DNA from: Alphaproteobacteria bacterium
Lineage (GTDB): Bacteria > Pseudomonadota > Alphaproteobacteria > Rhizobiales > Devosiaceae
DNA length: 64,000 nucleotides
NCBI GenBank assembly: GCA_018828145.1
Contig: JAHJWO010000004.1
Coordinates: 50,324-114,323 of the forward strand
Direction: 5' to 3'
Made by a program: the position numbers and the translations under genes. Under the pieces are notes generated by a model. The model was not told the origin of the DNA. It did not search any database and saw only the letters and a list, made by a program, of their open reading frames with translations. Positions 25,902-35,011 of this stretch are shown here, piece after piece; positions within the stretch are counted from its first letter, which is position 1, and every line of letters starts with the position of its first letter.

Positions 25902-26327
25902 TCAGCTCAGCGCCTTGCCCTCGGCGCGGATGCGGTTGACCATGGCCACGAGGCCATTGGAGCGCTGCATGCCCAGATGCTCGCTGAGGCCGATCGTCTT
26001 GAACCAGGCGATGGCGTCGGTTTCGGCGATTTCCCTGGCCGGGCGGTCCGAATAGAGTGCAAGCAGCACCGCCACCAGACCCTTGGTGATGATGGCGTCC
26101 GACTGGCCGGTAAAGCGCAGAACCGGCTGCTCGCCGGAGCGATCCGCGCTGGATACCAGCCAGACATTGGACACGCAGCCCTTGACCTTGTTCTCCGCGG
26201 TCTTGTCGGTCTCCGGAATCTCGGGCAGGGCCTGGCCGAGCTCGATGAGGTAATTGAGCCGATCCTCCCAATCGTCGAGGAAGGAGAGGTTTTCGGCAAT
26301 GTCCTGGAAGGCTTGGGGCTCGCTCAT
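25902..26327 (-). CDS. sufE: Cysteine desulfuration protein SufE
   Basis: A 141-residue sulfur-acceptor protein for SufS in iron-sulfur cluster assembly. The acceptor Cys is in VKGCVSNVW (Cys51), and the flanking FSFLDDWEDRLNYLIELGQ-type and GLVAVLLALYSDR segments match the SufE fold. It is encoded alone, away from a suf operon, as in many Rhizobiales. It converges with the DUF6456 gene, leaving only four bases between the stops. Confidence 0.93.
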   Translation of the reverse strand: MSEPQAFQDIAENLSFLDDWEDRLNYLIELGQALPEIPETDKTAENKVKGCVSNVWLVSSADRSGEQPVLRFTGQSDAIITKGLVAVLLALYSDRPAREIAETDAIAWFKTIGLSEHLGMQRSNGLVAMVNRIRAEGKALS

Positions 26328-26376
26328 GGGGACTATCTAGTCAAACCGCGTGGGCAATACCAGAGCAGGGCAGGGC

Positions 26377-26414
26377 AAAGAAAAGCCGCAAGCACGGGGC
26401 AGCGTGCTTGCGGC
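26377..26414 (-). terminator. Rho-independent terminator after the small membrane protein gene
   Basis: On the minus strand GCCGCAAGCACG (26414-26403) pairs perfectly with CGTGCTTGCGGC (26396-26385) around a 6-nt loop, followed by TTTTCTTT. It separates the gene at 26496-26795 from sufE. Confidence 0.85.
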
Positions 26415-26495
26415 AGGGGCCAGGGTCGCTGGAGCGTCGCTTGGGGAAGTGACGCGACCCTGGGGTCGAGTTCGGGGCCCGGGGCAGGGCGCCCG

Positions 26496-26795
26496 CTATC
26501 CCGCCCGGTCTGGCCTTGGTCGGGGTATGGGGGCCAGATTGATCGCCGGCTGCTCATGCATGGGTGTGCCGGCGGACGGGGAAGGCTGCAGCGCGGCGGC
26601 GGCAATCGCCTTGCCACCCACGCACTGGAAACTGTCGCATTCGATGTTCTGGATCTGCTCGGCAACCACCCGGCTGCCGGCCGCCATGGCCTGGGCCGAG
26701 AGCGCACCGGCATCGGGAAGATCGACGCCGGGCTTGATCACCATATAGGCGAGCGTCAGCCAGAAAACGGAGCGAACCACTGCAAACATTGTCAT
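26496..26795 (-). CDS. Small membrane protein, DUF5330-like
   Basis: A 99-residue protein with one N-terminal membrane helix (FAVVRSVFWLTLAYMVIKPGV), a middle region SAQAMAAGSRVVAEQIQNIECDSFQCVGGKAIA with two cysteines, and a proline-rich end. The pattern resembles DUF5330 proteins of Rhizobiales, for which no function is known. Start is either 26795 or, with a better spaced GGGA, the second Met at 26789. A terminator follows about 80 bp downstream. Confidence 0.65.
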   Translation of the reverse strand: MTMFAVVRSVFWLTLAYMVIKPGVDLPDAGALSAQAMAAGSRVVAEQIQNIECDSFQCVGGKAIAAAALQPSPSAGTPMHEQPAINLAPIPRPRPDRAG

Positions 26796-27123
26796 TCCCG
26801 AAAACTGCTGCAGGCCCGGTTCGACCTGCATGAGCCAGACTAGACGGGGTCCGTTAAACCGCTTTGGGACATTTCGATAAAATTTTAGGCAAATGCGACC
26901 CATCGCCGGCAGGCAGGGCAACGCCTTGTTTACGCTAACCCGAGAAAGGGGCCATCCGCGGCGTCCGGCAGGGTGGGACGGGGCCGGATTTAAGCTCGCC
27001 TTTAGCTCTTGGGTCGCAGGGTGGCTGCAACAAGACCTGATCCCGTTCAGGCGGAGTGCGGCCCCGGCCGCGCTTGTCGGAGCCCTCGGGCATCCGTGAC
27101 TGCTGGCGTCGTGATAGTGAGTA
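26796..27123. other. Divergent intergenic region, 328 bp
   Basis: It separates the small membrane protein gene (minus) from the histidine kinase gene (plus) and must hold both promoters. I see an AT-rich patch around 26870-26890 and no clear operator, hairpin or coding frame. The sequence just before the kinase start has no strong ribosome-binding site. Confidence 0.5.
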
Positions 27124-28941
27124 ATGCGTATGCGTAGCCTGTTCTCTTTCGGCGCAAGCAAAGAGATGTCGATGGCCGTCGCTGGCGGTGGCCACCGGCC
27201 CGAAATGCTGCGCCGCAAGACGCTCGCCAACAATTCCCGCATCCTGATTCTGCTCAGCGCGCTGTGCATGCCGCTCGCCGTCTATCTGCTGGTCATCGGC
27301 AGCCCGTTCCCGCTGGCCATTGCGGGGCTTGGGCTGGGGGCCGGCATGACGACGCTGGCGCTGCATCAGCGCAAGCTTTTCGAGCAGGCCGCTGCCGGCC
27401 AGGTCTATGCCCTGCTGATCATCGGCGCGCTGCTGACGCTGGCGGACGCCCAGCTGGGCGATGCCGGGCTGGCCATAGCGGTCATGGCGCCCATCATGGC
27501 GTCCCTGCTCGGCCAGCAGCAGCTGCGCCGCCAAAGCTGGATCATGCTCGCGGCGGTACTTGGGCTTGCCATCCTCGCCAGCGCATTGTCACTGCCGCCC
27601 ATTCCGGTCGCGGCCTCGACGCTGGTAGGCACCAGCATTGTCGGCTTCGCCATTGCCGCCTTCATCGTCCTGCACAGCGCCAACCGCATCAACGCGGCCT
27701 ATGAGGTCTATGACAAGGCGCAGATGACGGCCTATCGGCACCTGATCGAGCATGTCCAGGATGGCGTGATCCGCTTTTCCAGCGATGGGCAGATCCTGCT
27801 CGCCTCGCGCTCGTCCGAACAGCTGTTCGGTTGCCAGCGCTACGAACTGTCGGGCTCGGCGCTGGGCGAACGCCTGCATGTGCTGGATCGCCCGGCCTAC
27901 CTGACCGCCTTTGCCGATGCCAATCAGGGCGGCAAGTCGCGCACCATCGAGGTGCGGATGCGCCAGGACGATCCGCGCGCCATGACCAACCTGCCGCGGT
28001 TCATCTGGGTGGAAATCAGCCTGTCGCCGGTGATCGATCCCGAGACCGAGGGACAGCGCCATGAAGTCGTGGCCTTGTTCCATGACATCACCCGGCGCAA
28101 GGACAATGAAATCGCCATGGCCGAGGCACGCCGCGCGGCGGAAGATGCCTCCGCGGCCAAGTCGCGCTTTCTCGCCACCATCGGGCATGAACTGCGCACG
28201 CCGCTCAATGCCGTGGTCGGCTTTTCCGAAATGATGACCAGCGACATCGGCGGGGAACTTTCGACGACGCATCGCGAATATGCCGGCCTGATTCACCAGA
28301 GCGGCAAGCATCTGCTGGAAGTGGTGCGCATGCTGCTGGACATGTCCAAGATCGAAGCCGGCAAGTTCGAGCTGCAGACCGAGCCTTTCGTTGCCGAAGA
28401 CATGATCGCTCCCTGCTTCAGCATGGTGGACGCCATGGCCCAGGCGCAGGATGTGACGCTGGTGGCCGACATCGCCGGCCACCTGCCCATGCTGGTTGCC
28501 GACGAGCGCGCCTGCCGGCAGATTCTGCTCAACCTGCTCTCCAATGCGATCAAGTTCAGCTATCCCGGCGGCCGTGTTACAGTCAGCCTCAAGCGCCAGG
28601 GCCAGAGCCTCAACCTGTCGGTCAGCGACAATGGTGTCGGCATGGCGCCCGAATCGCTGAGCAGGATTGGCGAACCGTTTTTCCAGGCGCAGGATGGCCT
28701 GGCCCGCCGCTATGAAGGCACGGGGCTTGGCCTGTCCATCGTCAAGGGGCTGGTCGACCTGCACCAGGGCACGCTGCGGGCCATGTCGGAGATTGGAGCG
28801 GGGACAACCGTGACAGTTTTGCTGCCCATAAACGGTCCGGCAATAAAGAGCGAAGAAACTGCATCCGTAACACCATTCCGTAGAGAGCCAGCCGCCGCTC
28901 CGATTCATTCATGGCAAGACGAAAAAAGAAAAGCGCAATGA
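27124..28941 (+). CDS. PAS-domain sensor histidine kinase, PleC/DivJ-like
   Basis: A 605-residue membrane kinase. About six hydrophobic helices cover residues 35-200, followed by a PAS domain (about 205-330; EHVQDGVIRFSSDGQILLASRSSEQLFG). HisKA has the H-box FLATIGHELRTPLNAVVGFSEMM, and HATPase shows the N-box (LLNLLSNAIKFS), SDNGVGM and GTGLGLSIVKGLV. The H-box closely follows that of PleC/DivJ/PdhS-type kinases that act on DivK in the alphaproteobacterial cell cycle, but membership in that group needs a tree. Its 3' end overlaps the peptidoglycan-binding gene by 31 bp, so the two are coupled. Confidence 0.88.
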   Translation: MRMRSLFSFGASKEMSMAVAGGGHRPEMLRRKTLANNSRILILLSALCMPLAVYLLVIGSPFPLAIAGLGLGAGMTTLALHQRKLFEQAAAGQVYALLIIGALLTLADAQLGDAGLAIAVMAPIMASLLGQQQLRRQSWIMLAAVLGLAILASALSLPPIPVAASTLVGTSIVGFAIAAFIVLHSANRINAAYEVYDKAQMTAYRHLIEHVQDGVIRFSSDGQILLASRSSEQLFGCQRYELSGSALGERLHVLDRPAYLTAFADANQGGKSRTIEVRMRQDDPRAMTNLPRFIWVEISLSPVIDPETEGQRHEVVALFHDITRRKDNEIAMAEARRAAEDASAAKSRFLATIGHELRTPLNAVVGFSEMMTSDIGGELSTTHREYAGLIHQSGKHLLEVVRMLLDMSKIEAGKFELQTEPFVAEDMIAPCFSMVDAMAQAQDVTLVADIAGHLPMLVADERACRQILLNLLSNAIKFSYPGGRVTVSLKRQGQSLNLSVSDNGVGMAPESLSRIGEPFFQAQDGLARRYEGTGLGLSIVKGLVDLHQGTLRAMSEIGAGTTVTVLLPINGPAIKSEETASVTPFRREPAAAPIHSWQDEKRKAQ

Positions 28942-30119
28942 CGGCAACCACCTTCTCGCGCCTGCCTTTGCTGGCGGGCAGTGCTGCCGCGGCCTCACTT
29001 GGCCGCGCCGGCCTTTGGGCATTCTCGCGCTATATGCGGGCGCCACTGGCCTCGACGGGCCTGCTGGCCATGGTCACGCTGACGGCGATGGCTGCCAGCA
29101 ATGCCCTCTATCTGCAGACGGCCCGGCATCCCGCGCCGTTCTTCATGCCGGCCACGGATATGCCCGTGCCCGTCGCGCAGCCGGCCGTCGCGCCAGCGCC
29201 CGTACCGGCGCCGACCCGACAGACCGCCGTGTTGCCGCCTGTGGCGAGCGAAACCACCGGCAGCGTGGCTACGGTGCCGGCACCCGTGCCGGACGCGCCG
29301 GTGGGCAATAGCGATGCCTTTGCCGTGCAGAAGAAGCTGACCGAACTGGGTCTCTTCAACGGCACGGTCGATGGCTTCTATGGCCCGATGACCGCCGCAG
29401 CCATCCGCGCCTTCGAGACGCGCAACGGCATGGAGCCGACCGGGGCGATGAGCCGCGAAGTGATCGACGCCATCCTGCGCGCAGATGCAGCCGGCATGGT
29501 GCCCGCTACCCAGCAGGCCGCTGCCGTGCAGCCGGCTCCCGTGGTCCAGCCGGCGCCGCAGCCGGTGGCCGTGCAGGCCATTGCGCCGCGTCCCGCGCCG
29601 CAGGGCGACATCCTGGTGGGGCGCGTGGCCGAGCTGTCGCCGGTCGACCAGGCGGTCGACACCATTGGCAATGCCGCGGCCCTCACCATCGATTCCATCG
29701 TTGCCGCCGTCGACGGCGGCCGCACCACCCCGCCGGCGCCAGCCACGAGGCCCGTCCCCGCCGTGCCACTCGCCGCAGCGCAGACGCGCCAGCAGCCCAT
29801 GCCGGCACCGGTCCAGGTGGCCTCGCTCGAGCCCATGGCGGCCCCACGCGCCGCCAGCGAAGTGCAGGCAGGCCCGACGCCCGACCAGATGATGGCGGCC
29901 AGCACGGCGGTTGCCCCGGCCAATAATGTGCAGCTGGTCAGCCAGATCCAGCAGGGTCTCGCCAGCCTGGGCTTCTACCACGGCTCGATCGACGGCCACC
30001 CCGGCGACGCCACGGCCAAGGCCATCCGCGAATTCGAGAATTTCCACAGCTACAAGGTCACCGGACAGGTGAAACCCGACCTGGTCGGCCTGTTGCGGCA
30101 GGCCGGCGCCGAGATCTAG
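28911..30119 (+). CDS. Membrane-anchored protein with two peptidoglycan-binding domains
   Basis: A 402-residue protein with a basic N-terminus (MARRKKKS), one membrane helix (LLAMVTLTAMAASNALYL near residue 50), long Pro/Ala linkers and two PG_binding_1 domains. The first is at about residues 133-185 (AVQKKLTELGLFNGTVDGFYGPMTAAAIRAFE), the second at 345-398 (IQQGLASLGFYHGSIDGHPGDATAKAIREFE). It lies in the periplasm and presumably contacts the cell wall. The gene starts inside the kinase gene and shares its stop with the next start. A functional link to the kinase, for example sensing wall state, is inference. Confidence 0.82.
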   Translation: MARRKKKSAMTATTFSRLPLLAGSAAAASLGRAGLWAFSRYMRAPLASTGLLAMVTLTAMAASNALYLQTARHPAPFFMPATDMPVPVAQPAVAPAPVPAPTRQTAVLPPVASETTGSVATVPAPVPDAPVGNSDAFAVQKKLTELGLFNGTVDGFYGPMTAAAIRAFETRNGMEPTGAMSREVIDAILRADAAGMVPATQQAAAVQPAPVVQPAPQPVAVQAIAPRPAPQGDILVGRVAELSPVDQAVDTIGNAAALTIDSIVAAVDGGRTTPPAPATRPVPAVPLAAAQTRQQPMPAPVQVASLEPMAAPRAASEVQAGPTPDQMMAASTAVAPANNVQLVSQIQQGLASLGFYHGSIDGHPGDATAKAIREFENFHSYKVTGQVKPDLVGLLRQAGAEI

Positions 30120-30451
30120 TGAGCGCGCTGCGCAGCGATATCTGGTGCGGCGTCTTCGTGCGGCGCCACAACGACCTGGGCAATATGTGCGTGGTCGCGC
30201 GCCGCGGCGACCCGATCGCCGGCCAGGTCTTCATCGAGGTCGACCACCTCGACGGCACCCGCTCGCTGTTTACCCCAGCCCCCATGGCCGGCCGCCCCGA
30301 TGATGCCAGGCTGGTGTTTCAACGCCGCTTCAGCCGCGTCGAGGCAGCCAAGGTCAGCGAACGCATTGCGCGGGAAATCGAGTTCGATCCCGATCTCTGG
30401 GTGCTCAGCCTCGACCTGCGCGGCGATGATGTGGGGATCGACCTCGCCTAG
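30119..30451 (+). CDS. DUF1491 family protein
   Basis: A 110-residue protein matching DUF1491, found throughout Rhizobiales: a beta-rich small fold with the signature WCGVFVRRHNDLGNMCVVARRGDPIAGQVFIEVD and a C-terminal helix ERIAREIEFDPDLWVLSLD. It starts at a GTG whose first base ends the stop of the previous gene, the third gene of a coupled run with the kinase and PG-binding genes. Its stop overlaps the end of the opposite-strand DUF2336 gene by four bases. Function is unknown. Confidence 0.85.
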   Translation: MSALRSDIWCGVFVRRHNDLGNMCVVARRGDPIAGQVFIEVDHLDGTRSLFTPAPMAGRPDDARLVFQRRFSRVEAAKVSERIAREIEFDPDLWVLSLDLRGDDVGIDLA

Positions 30452-31596
30452 CTTGCGCGGCGGGCGCCGATGCGGGCCAGGGCCTCGATGGCCTGCTCGA
30501 CCACAGGATTGTGCGCCGGCGCCAGCGTCTGCGAGGGCGTGCGGCGGCTGGTTTCAGTGAAGGGCTTGTATTCGGGCTTGTTGAGCTCGAGCAGGTTCAC
30601 CTCACCGCGCCAGGCGCTCATCAGATAGGCCATGGACGCCGGCGTGACATTGCCGAACAGCGTGGCGAAATCGGCCAGCGCGCGCGAGCGGTCGCTATCG
30701 TGGCTGGTGGCGTGGATCAGCACCTTGAGGCCTTCATAGGCACTGCAGCCGAAGGCACGCAGGATGACGAAGAGGGCGGCGCCCGTGACGTCATGGGCAA
30801 TCTGGCCGCAGCGCACTTCGTCGAGCCCGGTGATCTGCGACAGCAGCCGCGTGACTTCCGGGCGGCGGTTTTCCGAGAACAGCTTCATCAGCGCCTTGGT
30901 CAGCTCCGCATTGGCGACGGTGAGCTGCTCGATGGTCCGGCTGCTTGGCAGCTTGGGCGTCTCGCGATTGGTGAAGGCCTGGATGACCTTGACGCGGTGG
31001 TCGTCCGACAGATCGAAGAAAGCGGGCGCCAGGAGGGCCGCGTCGAAATCGCTGCGCTCCGCCAGGGACTCGGCGACCATATGGTCCATCTGGGCGGAGC
31101 GGGCGAGGGCGCTGAGATAGGCGCCGCGCGGCACGATTGCATTATTGGCGGCCAGGGCGCGGTAGACCTTGCGCGAATTCATCTGGAAGAGCTTGGCCAG
31201 CACGACATTGGTGAGATCGTCGCGCGCCGCGATGGTGGCAGCGGCCGGCACGTCATAGCGGGCGATGATGTCGAGCATGGTGGGCTCGGACAGATCGGCC
31301 GCCCCGGCGAGAAAGCCGATGAGGTCCTCGCCGATATTGTCGACGACGAGCTGTTCGAGGGTCGGGGACAGCATTTCGGCACGGCCCAGAATGGCTGCGC
31401 CCTTGGCGCGGGCCTGTGGGCCCGCAATGGGGAACAGGCGCGAGGCCAGCGCTTCAAACTGTTCCATTTCGGGAGGCGTCGGCTTGCCGCGACGGGCATA
31501 GGCATCACAGGCCGCGATCAGCAAGGTATTCGTACGGTCGACGCCGCCTGTCTCGATGAGCAGTTGAAACGTCTCGTAGGGCTGAAAACCAAGCAT
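30448..31596 (-). CDS. DUF2336 family protein
   Basis: A 382-residue, largely helical protein with HEAT-like repeated pairs (for example LEQLVVDNIGEDLIGFLAGAADLSEPTMLDIIARYDVP and later similar units), typical of DUF2336 proteins of alphaproteobacteria. No signal peptide or membrane helix. Role unknown. A CtrA-like box lies 66 bp upstream of its start, between it and a divergent small gene, so cell-cycle control is possible. The gene ends tail to tail with the DUF1491 gene. Confidence 0.8.
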   Translation of the reverse strand: MLGFQPYETFQLLIETGGVDRTNTLLIAACDAYARRGKPTPPEMEQFEALASRLFPIAGPQARAKGAAILGRAEMLSPTLEQLVVDNIGEDLIGFLAGAADLSEPTMLDIIARYDVPAAATIAARDDLTNVVLAKLFQMNSRKVYRALAANNAIVPRGAYLSALARSAQMDHMVAESLAERSDFDAALLAPAFFDLSDDHRVKVIQAFTNRETPKLPSSRTIEQLTVANAELTKALMKLFSENRRPEVTRLLSQITGLDEVRCGQIAHDVTGAALFVILRAFGCSAYEGLKVLIHATSHDSDRSRALADFATLFGNVTPASMAYLMSAWRGEVNLLELNKPEYKPFTETSRRTPSQTLAPAHNPVVEQAIEALARIGARRAS

Positions 31597-31661
31597 GTGT
31601 CGGGGACCGTCATTCGGAATCGCATCACATTCGATGCATCGTCACTCTTGCCGCCAATTCG

Positions 31662-31676
31662 TTAGCAGACTGTTAA
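31662..31676. promoter_or_regulatory. CtrA-like box between divergent genes
   Basis: TTAG-CAGACTG-TTAA matches the TTAA-N7-TTAA consensus with one change. The site stands between the DUF2336 gene (minus) and the TTG-started small gene (plus). Such short motifs arise by chance, so this is a candidate only. Confidence 0.35.
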
Positions 31677-31796
31677 CCTTGACGATCTCTTAATGCGGTC
31701 ATGAGCAGGCAGCGCGAGGGGCGTCGCGCCGACTGATTTGTAACGCGAACCGTTGTCTCCATTGGGAATGGGGGAACGAGCAACCTGGAGGACAGC

Positions 31797-31967
31797 TTGG
31801 GAAAGCTCGTCAAGTTCGATCAGCGGCGAAAAGCCGACACACGTGGGGTGAAAACGCCCGGCGACGCCCAGATCCTGATGTTTACCGGGGTGCGTTATGA
31901 ACGCCAGGCGCCGCAGCCGCCAACGACAAGGCTCGATCCGACACGGCCAAAGCGCAAGCGTGGATAA
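31797..31967 (+). CDS. Small basic protein, TTG start
   Basis: A 56-residue frame starting at TTG with GGAGG five bases upstream, reading (M)GKLVKFDQRRKADTRGVKTP, then GDAQILMFTGVRYERQ and a Lys/Arg/Pro-rich tail. The mid segment AQILMFTGVRYE and the opening GKLVKF look like a small conserved family I have seen in Rhizobiales, though I cannot name it. It ends one base before the start of the lipoprotein gene, which favours coupled translation. Only its strong ribosome-binding site, sensible amino acid pattern and position support it. Confidence 0.65.
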   Translation: MGKLVKFDQRRKADTRGVKTPGDAQILMFTGVRYERQAPQPPTTRLDPTRPKRKRG

Positions 31968-31968
31968 G

Positions 31969-32778
31969 ATGCTTCGACTGGCCTCTGCGCTGGCGCTGGC
32001 CACGCTGCTTGCCGCCTGTTCGGCCGCCCGGCCAGTGGGTGATTTCGGCCGCGCTGCGCCCAGCTTTACCCATGACGTGGCCATGCCGGCCGCCGGGGAC
32101 TTTCTTGCGCGCAATCGCAAGGAGCCGGTCTCAAATTTCAACAAGACCGACCAGGAAGAGGAGATGCATAACCGCGTCTGGCGCTTCCTCGTGGCCGCAC
32201 ACGCCAAGGACTGGGTGTTCGACTCCTCGGTGGAACTGCAGCGCACCCGCATCATCCCGCCGCGCAAGGACGAGCACTATACGGTCGAGCGCTACTATGC
32301 CTGGCTCAGGCGCACCGAATACCAGTCCTCGCGCACCCGCTACGCGACGGTGGGCCGCCATATAGCGGCGGATATAGATACACTGCCGGGCACATTCGCT
32401 GCGATCTGCGCGGTCATCGAGATCGATCGCCAGCGCGCCATCGCCTATGCCAGCCTGGGTCGCGACCTGCCGCCGGCCATGGGCGACAACCTGGCCGCCC
32501 GCAAATACGAGAACGACGCCTTCATCGCCTGGTTCGTAAGGGCGCTGAACTATCGCCACGCCAGCTACGACTATGCGCTCGACAGCCTGCTGGTGGAGAC
32601 GCCGCACGAACAGTCGCTGGCCGTGGACGAGGCGCTGCGACGCCTGTCAGTCTATGTGTCGCGCGCGGACCGCCACGACTTCTGCGGCGATGGCGACACG
32701 CGCCGGGGCGGGGCCAGTGTCGTGATTCCGTCCCGCTTCCAGCACACGGGTGATCAGGAGGTCGTGCTGCCGAAATAG
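31969..32778 (+). CDS. Probable lipoprotein of unknown function
   Basis: A 269-residue protein with a lipoprotein signal (MLRLASALALATLLAAC, lipobox LAAC with Cys17). The mature part contains RNRKEPVSNFNKTDQEEEMHNRVWRFLVAAHAKDWVFDSSVELQRTR and RYATVGRHIAADIDTL; I recognise no catalytic motif. The frame is open back to 31897, but the lipobox start is preferred and lies directly after the small gene. Secretion to the periplasmic face of a membrane is the only safe inference. Confidence 0.7.
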   Translation: MLRLASALALATLLAACSAARPVGDFGRAAPSFTHDVAMPAAGDFLARNRKEPVSNFNKTDQEEEMHNRVWRFLVAAHAKDWVFDSSVELQRTRIIPPRKDEHYTVERYYAWLRRTEYQSSRTRYATVGRHIAADIDTLPGTFAAICAVIEIDRQRAIAYASLGRDLPPAMGDNLAARKYENDAFIAWFVRALNYRHASYDYALDSLLVETPHEQSLAVDEALRRLSVYVSRADRHDFCGDGDTRRGGASVVIPSRFQHTGDQEVVLPK

Positions 32779-32788
32779 CACGGGGCCG

Positions 32789-34189
32789 TCAGAGAGACAG
32801 CCAGAGGACACCCGCGGCGGCGCATCCGGCCAGCACCCAGATCGTGCCGATATTGAAGCGGAACACGGCCAGGACGGCCGCGGCGGTCAGCACCAAGGCC
32901 GCGACATTGAGCGAGGACCAGGCCGGGATGTCGAGGCTGAACCCCGGCCCTTGCCAGATGGTGATCTCGGCAAAGAGCGTGTGCAGCGCGAACCATACCG
33001 CCAGATTGGCAATGACACCGACCACGGCGGCGGTCACCGCCGAGAGGGCCCCGGTGAGCGCCACATTGCCCCGCAACTGCTCGATGAAGGGCGCGCCGAG
33101 GAAAATCCACAGAAAGCAGGGCACGAAGGTGACCCAGGTGGTCAGGACCGCGCCCAGGGCCGCTGCAACCATGGGGTCGAGCGCGCCCGGGTCGCGATAG
33201 GCGCCCAGGAAGCCGACAAACTGCACCACCATGATCAATGGTCCGGGCGTGGTTTCGGCCATGCCCAGCCCGTCGAGCATTTCCCCGGGCCTCAGCCAGC
33301 CATAGTTCTGCACCGCCTCCTGCGCCACATAGGCCAGCACGGCATAGGCGCCGCCGAAGGTGACGACCGCCATCTGGCTGAAGAAGACGGCGATCTGGCT
33401 GAACACGTTTTCCGGTCCGAGCAGGACGACCAGCGCCAGCACCGGAACCAGCCACAGCGCCAGCAGCACCCCCGAAGTCCAGAGCGACCAGCGCAGGTTG
33501 GGCCGGGCATGGGCAGGGGTGGCTTCACCCAGCAGCGACTGGGCATCCTCAAAGACCGGTCCTTTGGCAGCGCCATGGCCACCTCCGACGCGGAACAGCG
33601 GCGAGCCGACACGCCCGCCGCCATAGCCGACCAGCGCGGCGGCCAGGATGATGAGGGGGAATGGAATGTCGAAGGCGAAGATGGCGAGGAAGGCCGCCAC
33701 GGCAATGCCGATCATCACGGGGTTCTTGAGGGCTCGCTTGCCGATGCGCACCACGGCCTGCAGCACAATAGCCAGCACCGCCGCCTTGAGGCCGAAGAAC
33801 AGACCGGCGATCAGGTCGAGATGCCCCAGCCCGACATAGAGAAAACTGAGCGCCAGGATGGACAGGAAGCCCGGCAGGATGAACAGCAGCCCGGCGACGA
33901 TACCGCCCCTGGTCTTGTGCAGCAGCCAGCCAAGATAGACCGCCAGTTGCTGCGCTTCGGGACCGGGCAGCAGCATGCAATAGTTGAGGGCATGCAGGAA
34001 CCGGTGCTCGCCGATCCAGCGCTTCTCCTCGACCAGGATGCGATGCATCACCGCGATCTGCCCGGCGGGACCGCCAAAGCTCAGGGCAGCGACCCGCGCC
34101 CAGACCTTCACGGCTTCCGAGAACGGGATGGTGACGCCGGGCTGATAGGCTTCCGCACGAGGCGCGGTGGTGGGTGAGACGTCAGACAT
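32789..34189 (-). CDS. chrA: Chromate transporter ChrA
   Basis: A 466-residue inner-membrane CHR-superfamily protein that exports chromate. It has the long, two-domain form: each half holds a CHR domain with FGGPAGQIAVM (first) and TFGGAYAVLAYV (second), plus GWLLHKTRGGIVAGLLFILPGFL and the AETTPGPLIMVVQFVGFLGAY segment. About ten helices are expected. It lies three bases after chrB in the same operon, which supports chromate resistance as its role rather than sulfate exchange. Confidence 0.93.
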   Translation of the reverse strand: MSDVSPTTAPRAEAYQPGVTIPFSEAVKVWARVAALSFGGPAGQIAVMHRILVEEKRWIGEHRFLHALNYCMLLPGPEAQQLAVYLGWLLHKTRGGIVAGLLFILPGFLSILALSFLYVGLGHLDLIAGLFFGLKAAVLAIVLQAVVRIGKRALKNPVMIGIAVAAFLAIFAFDIPFPLIILAAALVGYGGGRVGSPLFRVGGGHGAAKGPVFEDAQSLLGEATPAHARPNLRWSLWTSGVLLALWLVPVLALVVLLGPENVFSQIAVFFSQMAVVTFGGAYAVLAYVAQEAVQNYGWLRPGEMLDGLGMAETTPGPLIMVVQFVGFLGAYRDPGALDPMVAAALGAVLTTWVTFVPCFLWIFLGAPFIEQLRGNVALTGALSAVTAAVVGVIANLAVWFALHTLFAEITIWQGPGFSLDIPAWSSLNVAALVLTAAAVLAVFRFNIGTIWVLAGCAAAGVLWLSL

Positions 34190-34192
34190 TGG

Positions 34193-35011
34193 TCAGCTCC
34201 TCGCCTTGCCCGAGGGCCAGTTGTGGGTCTCTTCGCTCGCATCGCGCACCCAGCGATAAAACGCATCATAGAGGGTCATGCCGGCCTCAAGCTGCTCGAG
34301 GTCGTCCGCATACATGCGCGACAGGCCCAGGGAAGCAGCCAGCAGTCCCGCCGCCTCCGGCGCCAGGTCGTGCCGGGACGTATCGGCGCCGCGCACAATA
34401 GTGGCCAGCCGCTGCAGGGCGTCGGAGGCCAGACCGAATTCGGCGATCATCACGTCGAAGGTGCACAACTCGCCGCGATGGCTCCAATAGACATCTTCGA
34501 TATCGAAGGGCGTGCCCCCGAAGCGCTCGGCGACGGCGGCCACTTCGGACGGCGTGACGAAGAGGAATGCCGCATCGGGGTCGACGAAGCGGCGGATCAG
34601 CCATGGGCAGGCGATGCGGTCCACCTTGGGTCGGGCACGGGTGACCCAGACGGTCCGTCCGGCGCTGTCACGCGGCGGTATGGCGGCCTCTGGAACGACG
34701 GGCCTGCCGGCCGCGACCCAGCCGGCATAGCCGCCCTCCAGCACTTCCGCTGCAATGCCTTCATGCCTGAGCCAGGCGGCGACGCCTTCACTGAGTTGGT
34801 GGCCATGCTGGCAGATGACAACGGCAGCCGAACCCCGGAAGGGCCCGATCCACTCGGCCACGGCCTCGTGCGACCGGCGCACCGCACCGGGAATATGCCG
34901 CGGATCGGCTGCAAAGGCCTCTTCAGTGCGAACGTCGATCAGGCGTGGCGATCGGGGTGTGCCGACAAGGCGATGAAGCTTGTCGACCGAAATCGTGGTG
35001 GTCGAAGACAT
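34193..35011 (-). CDS. chrB: Chromate resistance protein ChrB with rhodanese domain
   Basis: A 272-residue two-domain protein. Residues 5-110 form a rhodanese domain (PRLIDVRTEEAF, loop ICQHGHQLSEG with the catalytic Cys), and residues 118-265 the ChrB C-terminal domain (WVTRARPKVDRIACPWLIRRFVDPDA; DIEDVYWSHRGELCTFDVMIAEFGL). Classic ChrB proteins regulate chrA in response to chromate and have a different N-terminal domain, so this rhodanese fusion may act enzymatically or as a sulfur-linked sensor. The ATG at 35011 starts the rhodanese domain; a longer frame to 35122 lacks support. Confidence 0.88.
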   Translation of the reverse strand: MSSTTTISVDKLHRLVGTPRSPRLIDVRTEEAFAADPRHIPGAVRRSHEAVAEWIGPFRGSAAVVICQHGHQLSEGVAAWLRHEGIAAEVLEGGYAGWVAAGRPVVPEAAIPPRDSAGRTVWVTRARPKVDRIACPWLIRRFVDPDAAFLFVTPSEVAAVAERFGGTPFDIEDVYWSHRGELCTFDVMIAEFGLASDALQRLATIVRGADTSRHDLAPEAAGLLAASLGLSRMYADDLEQLEAGMTLYDAFYRWVRDASEETHNWPSGKARS

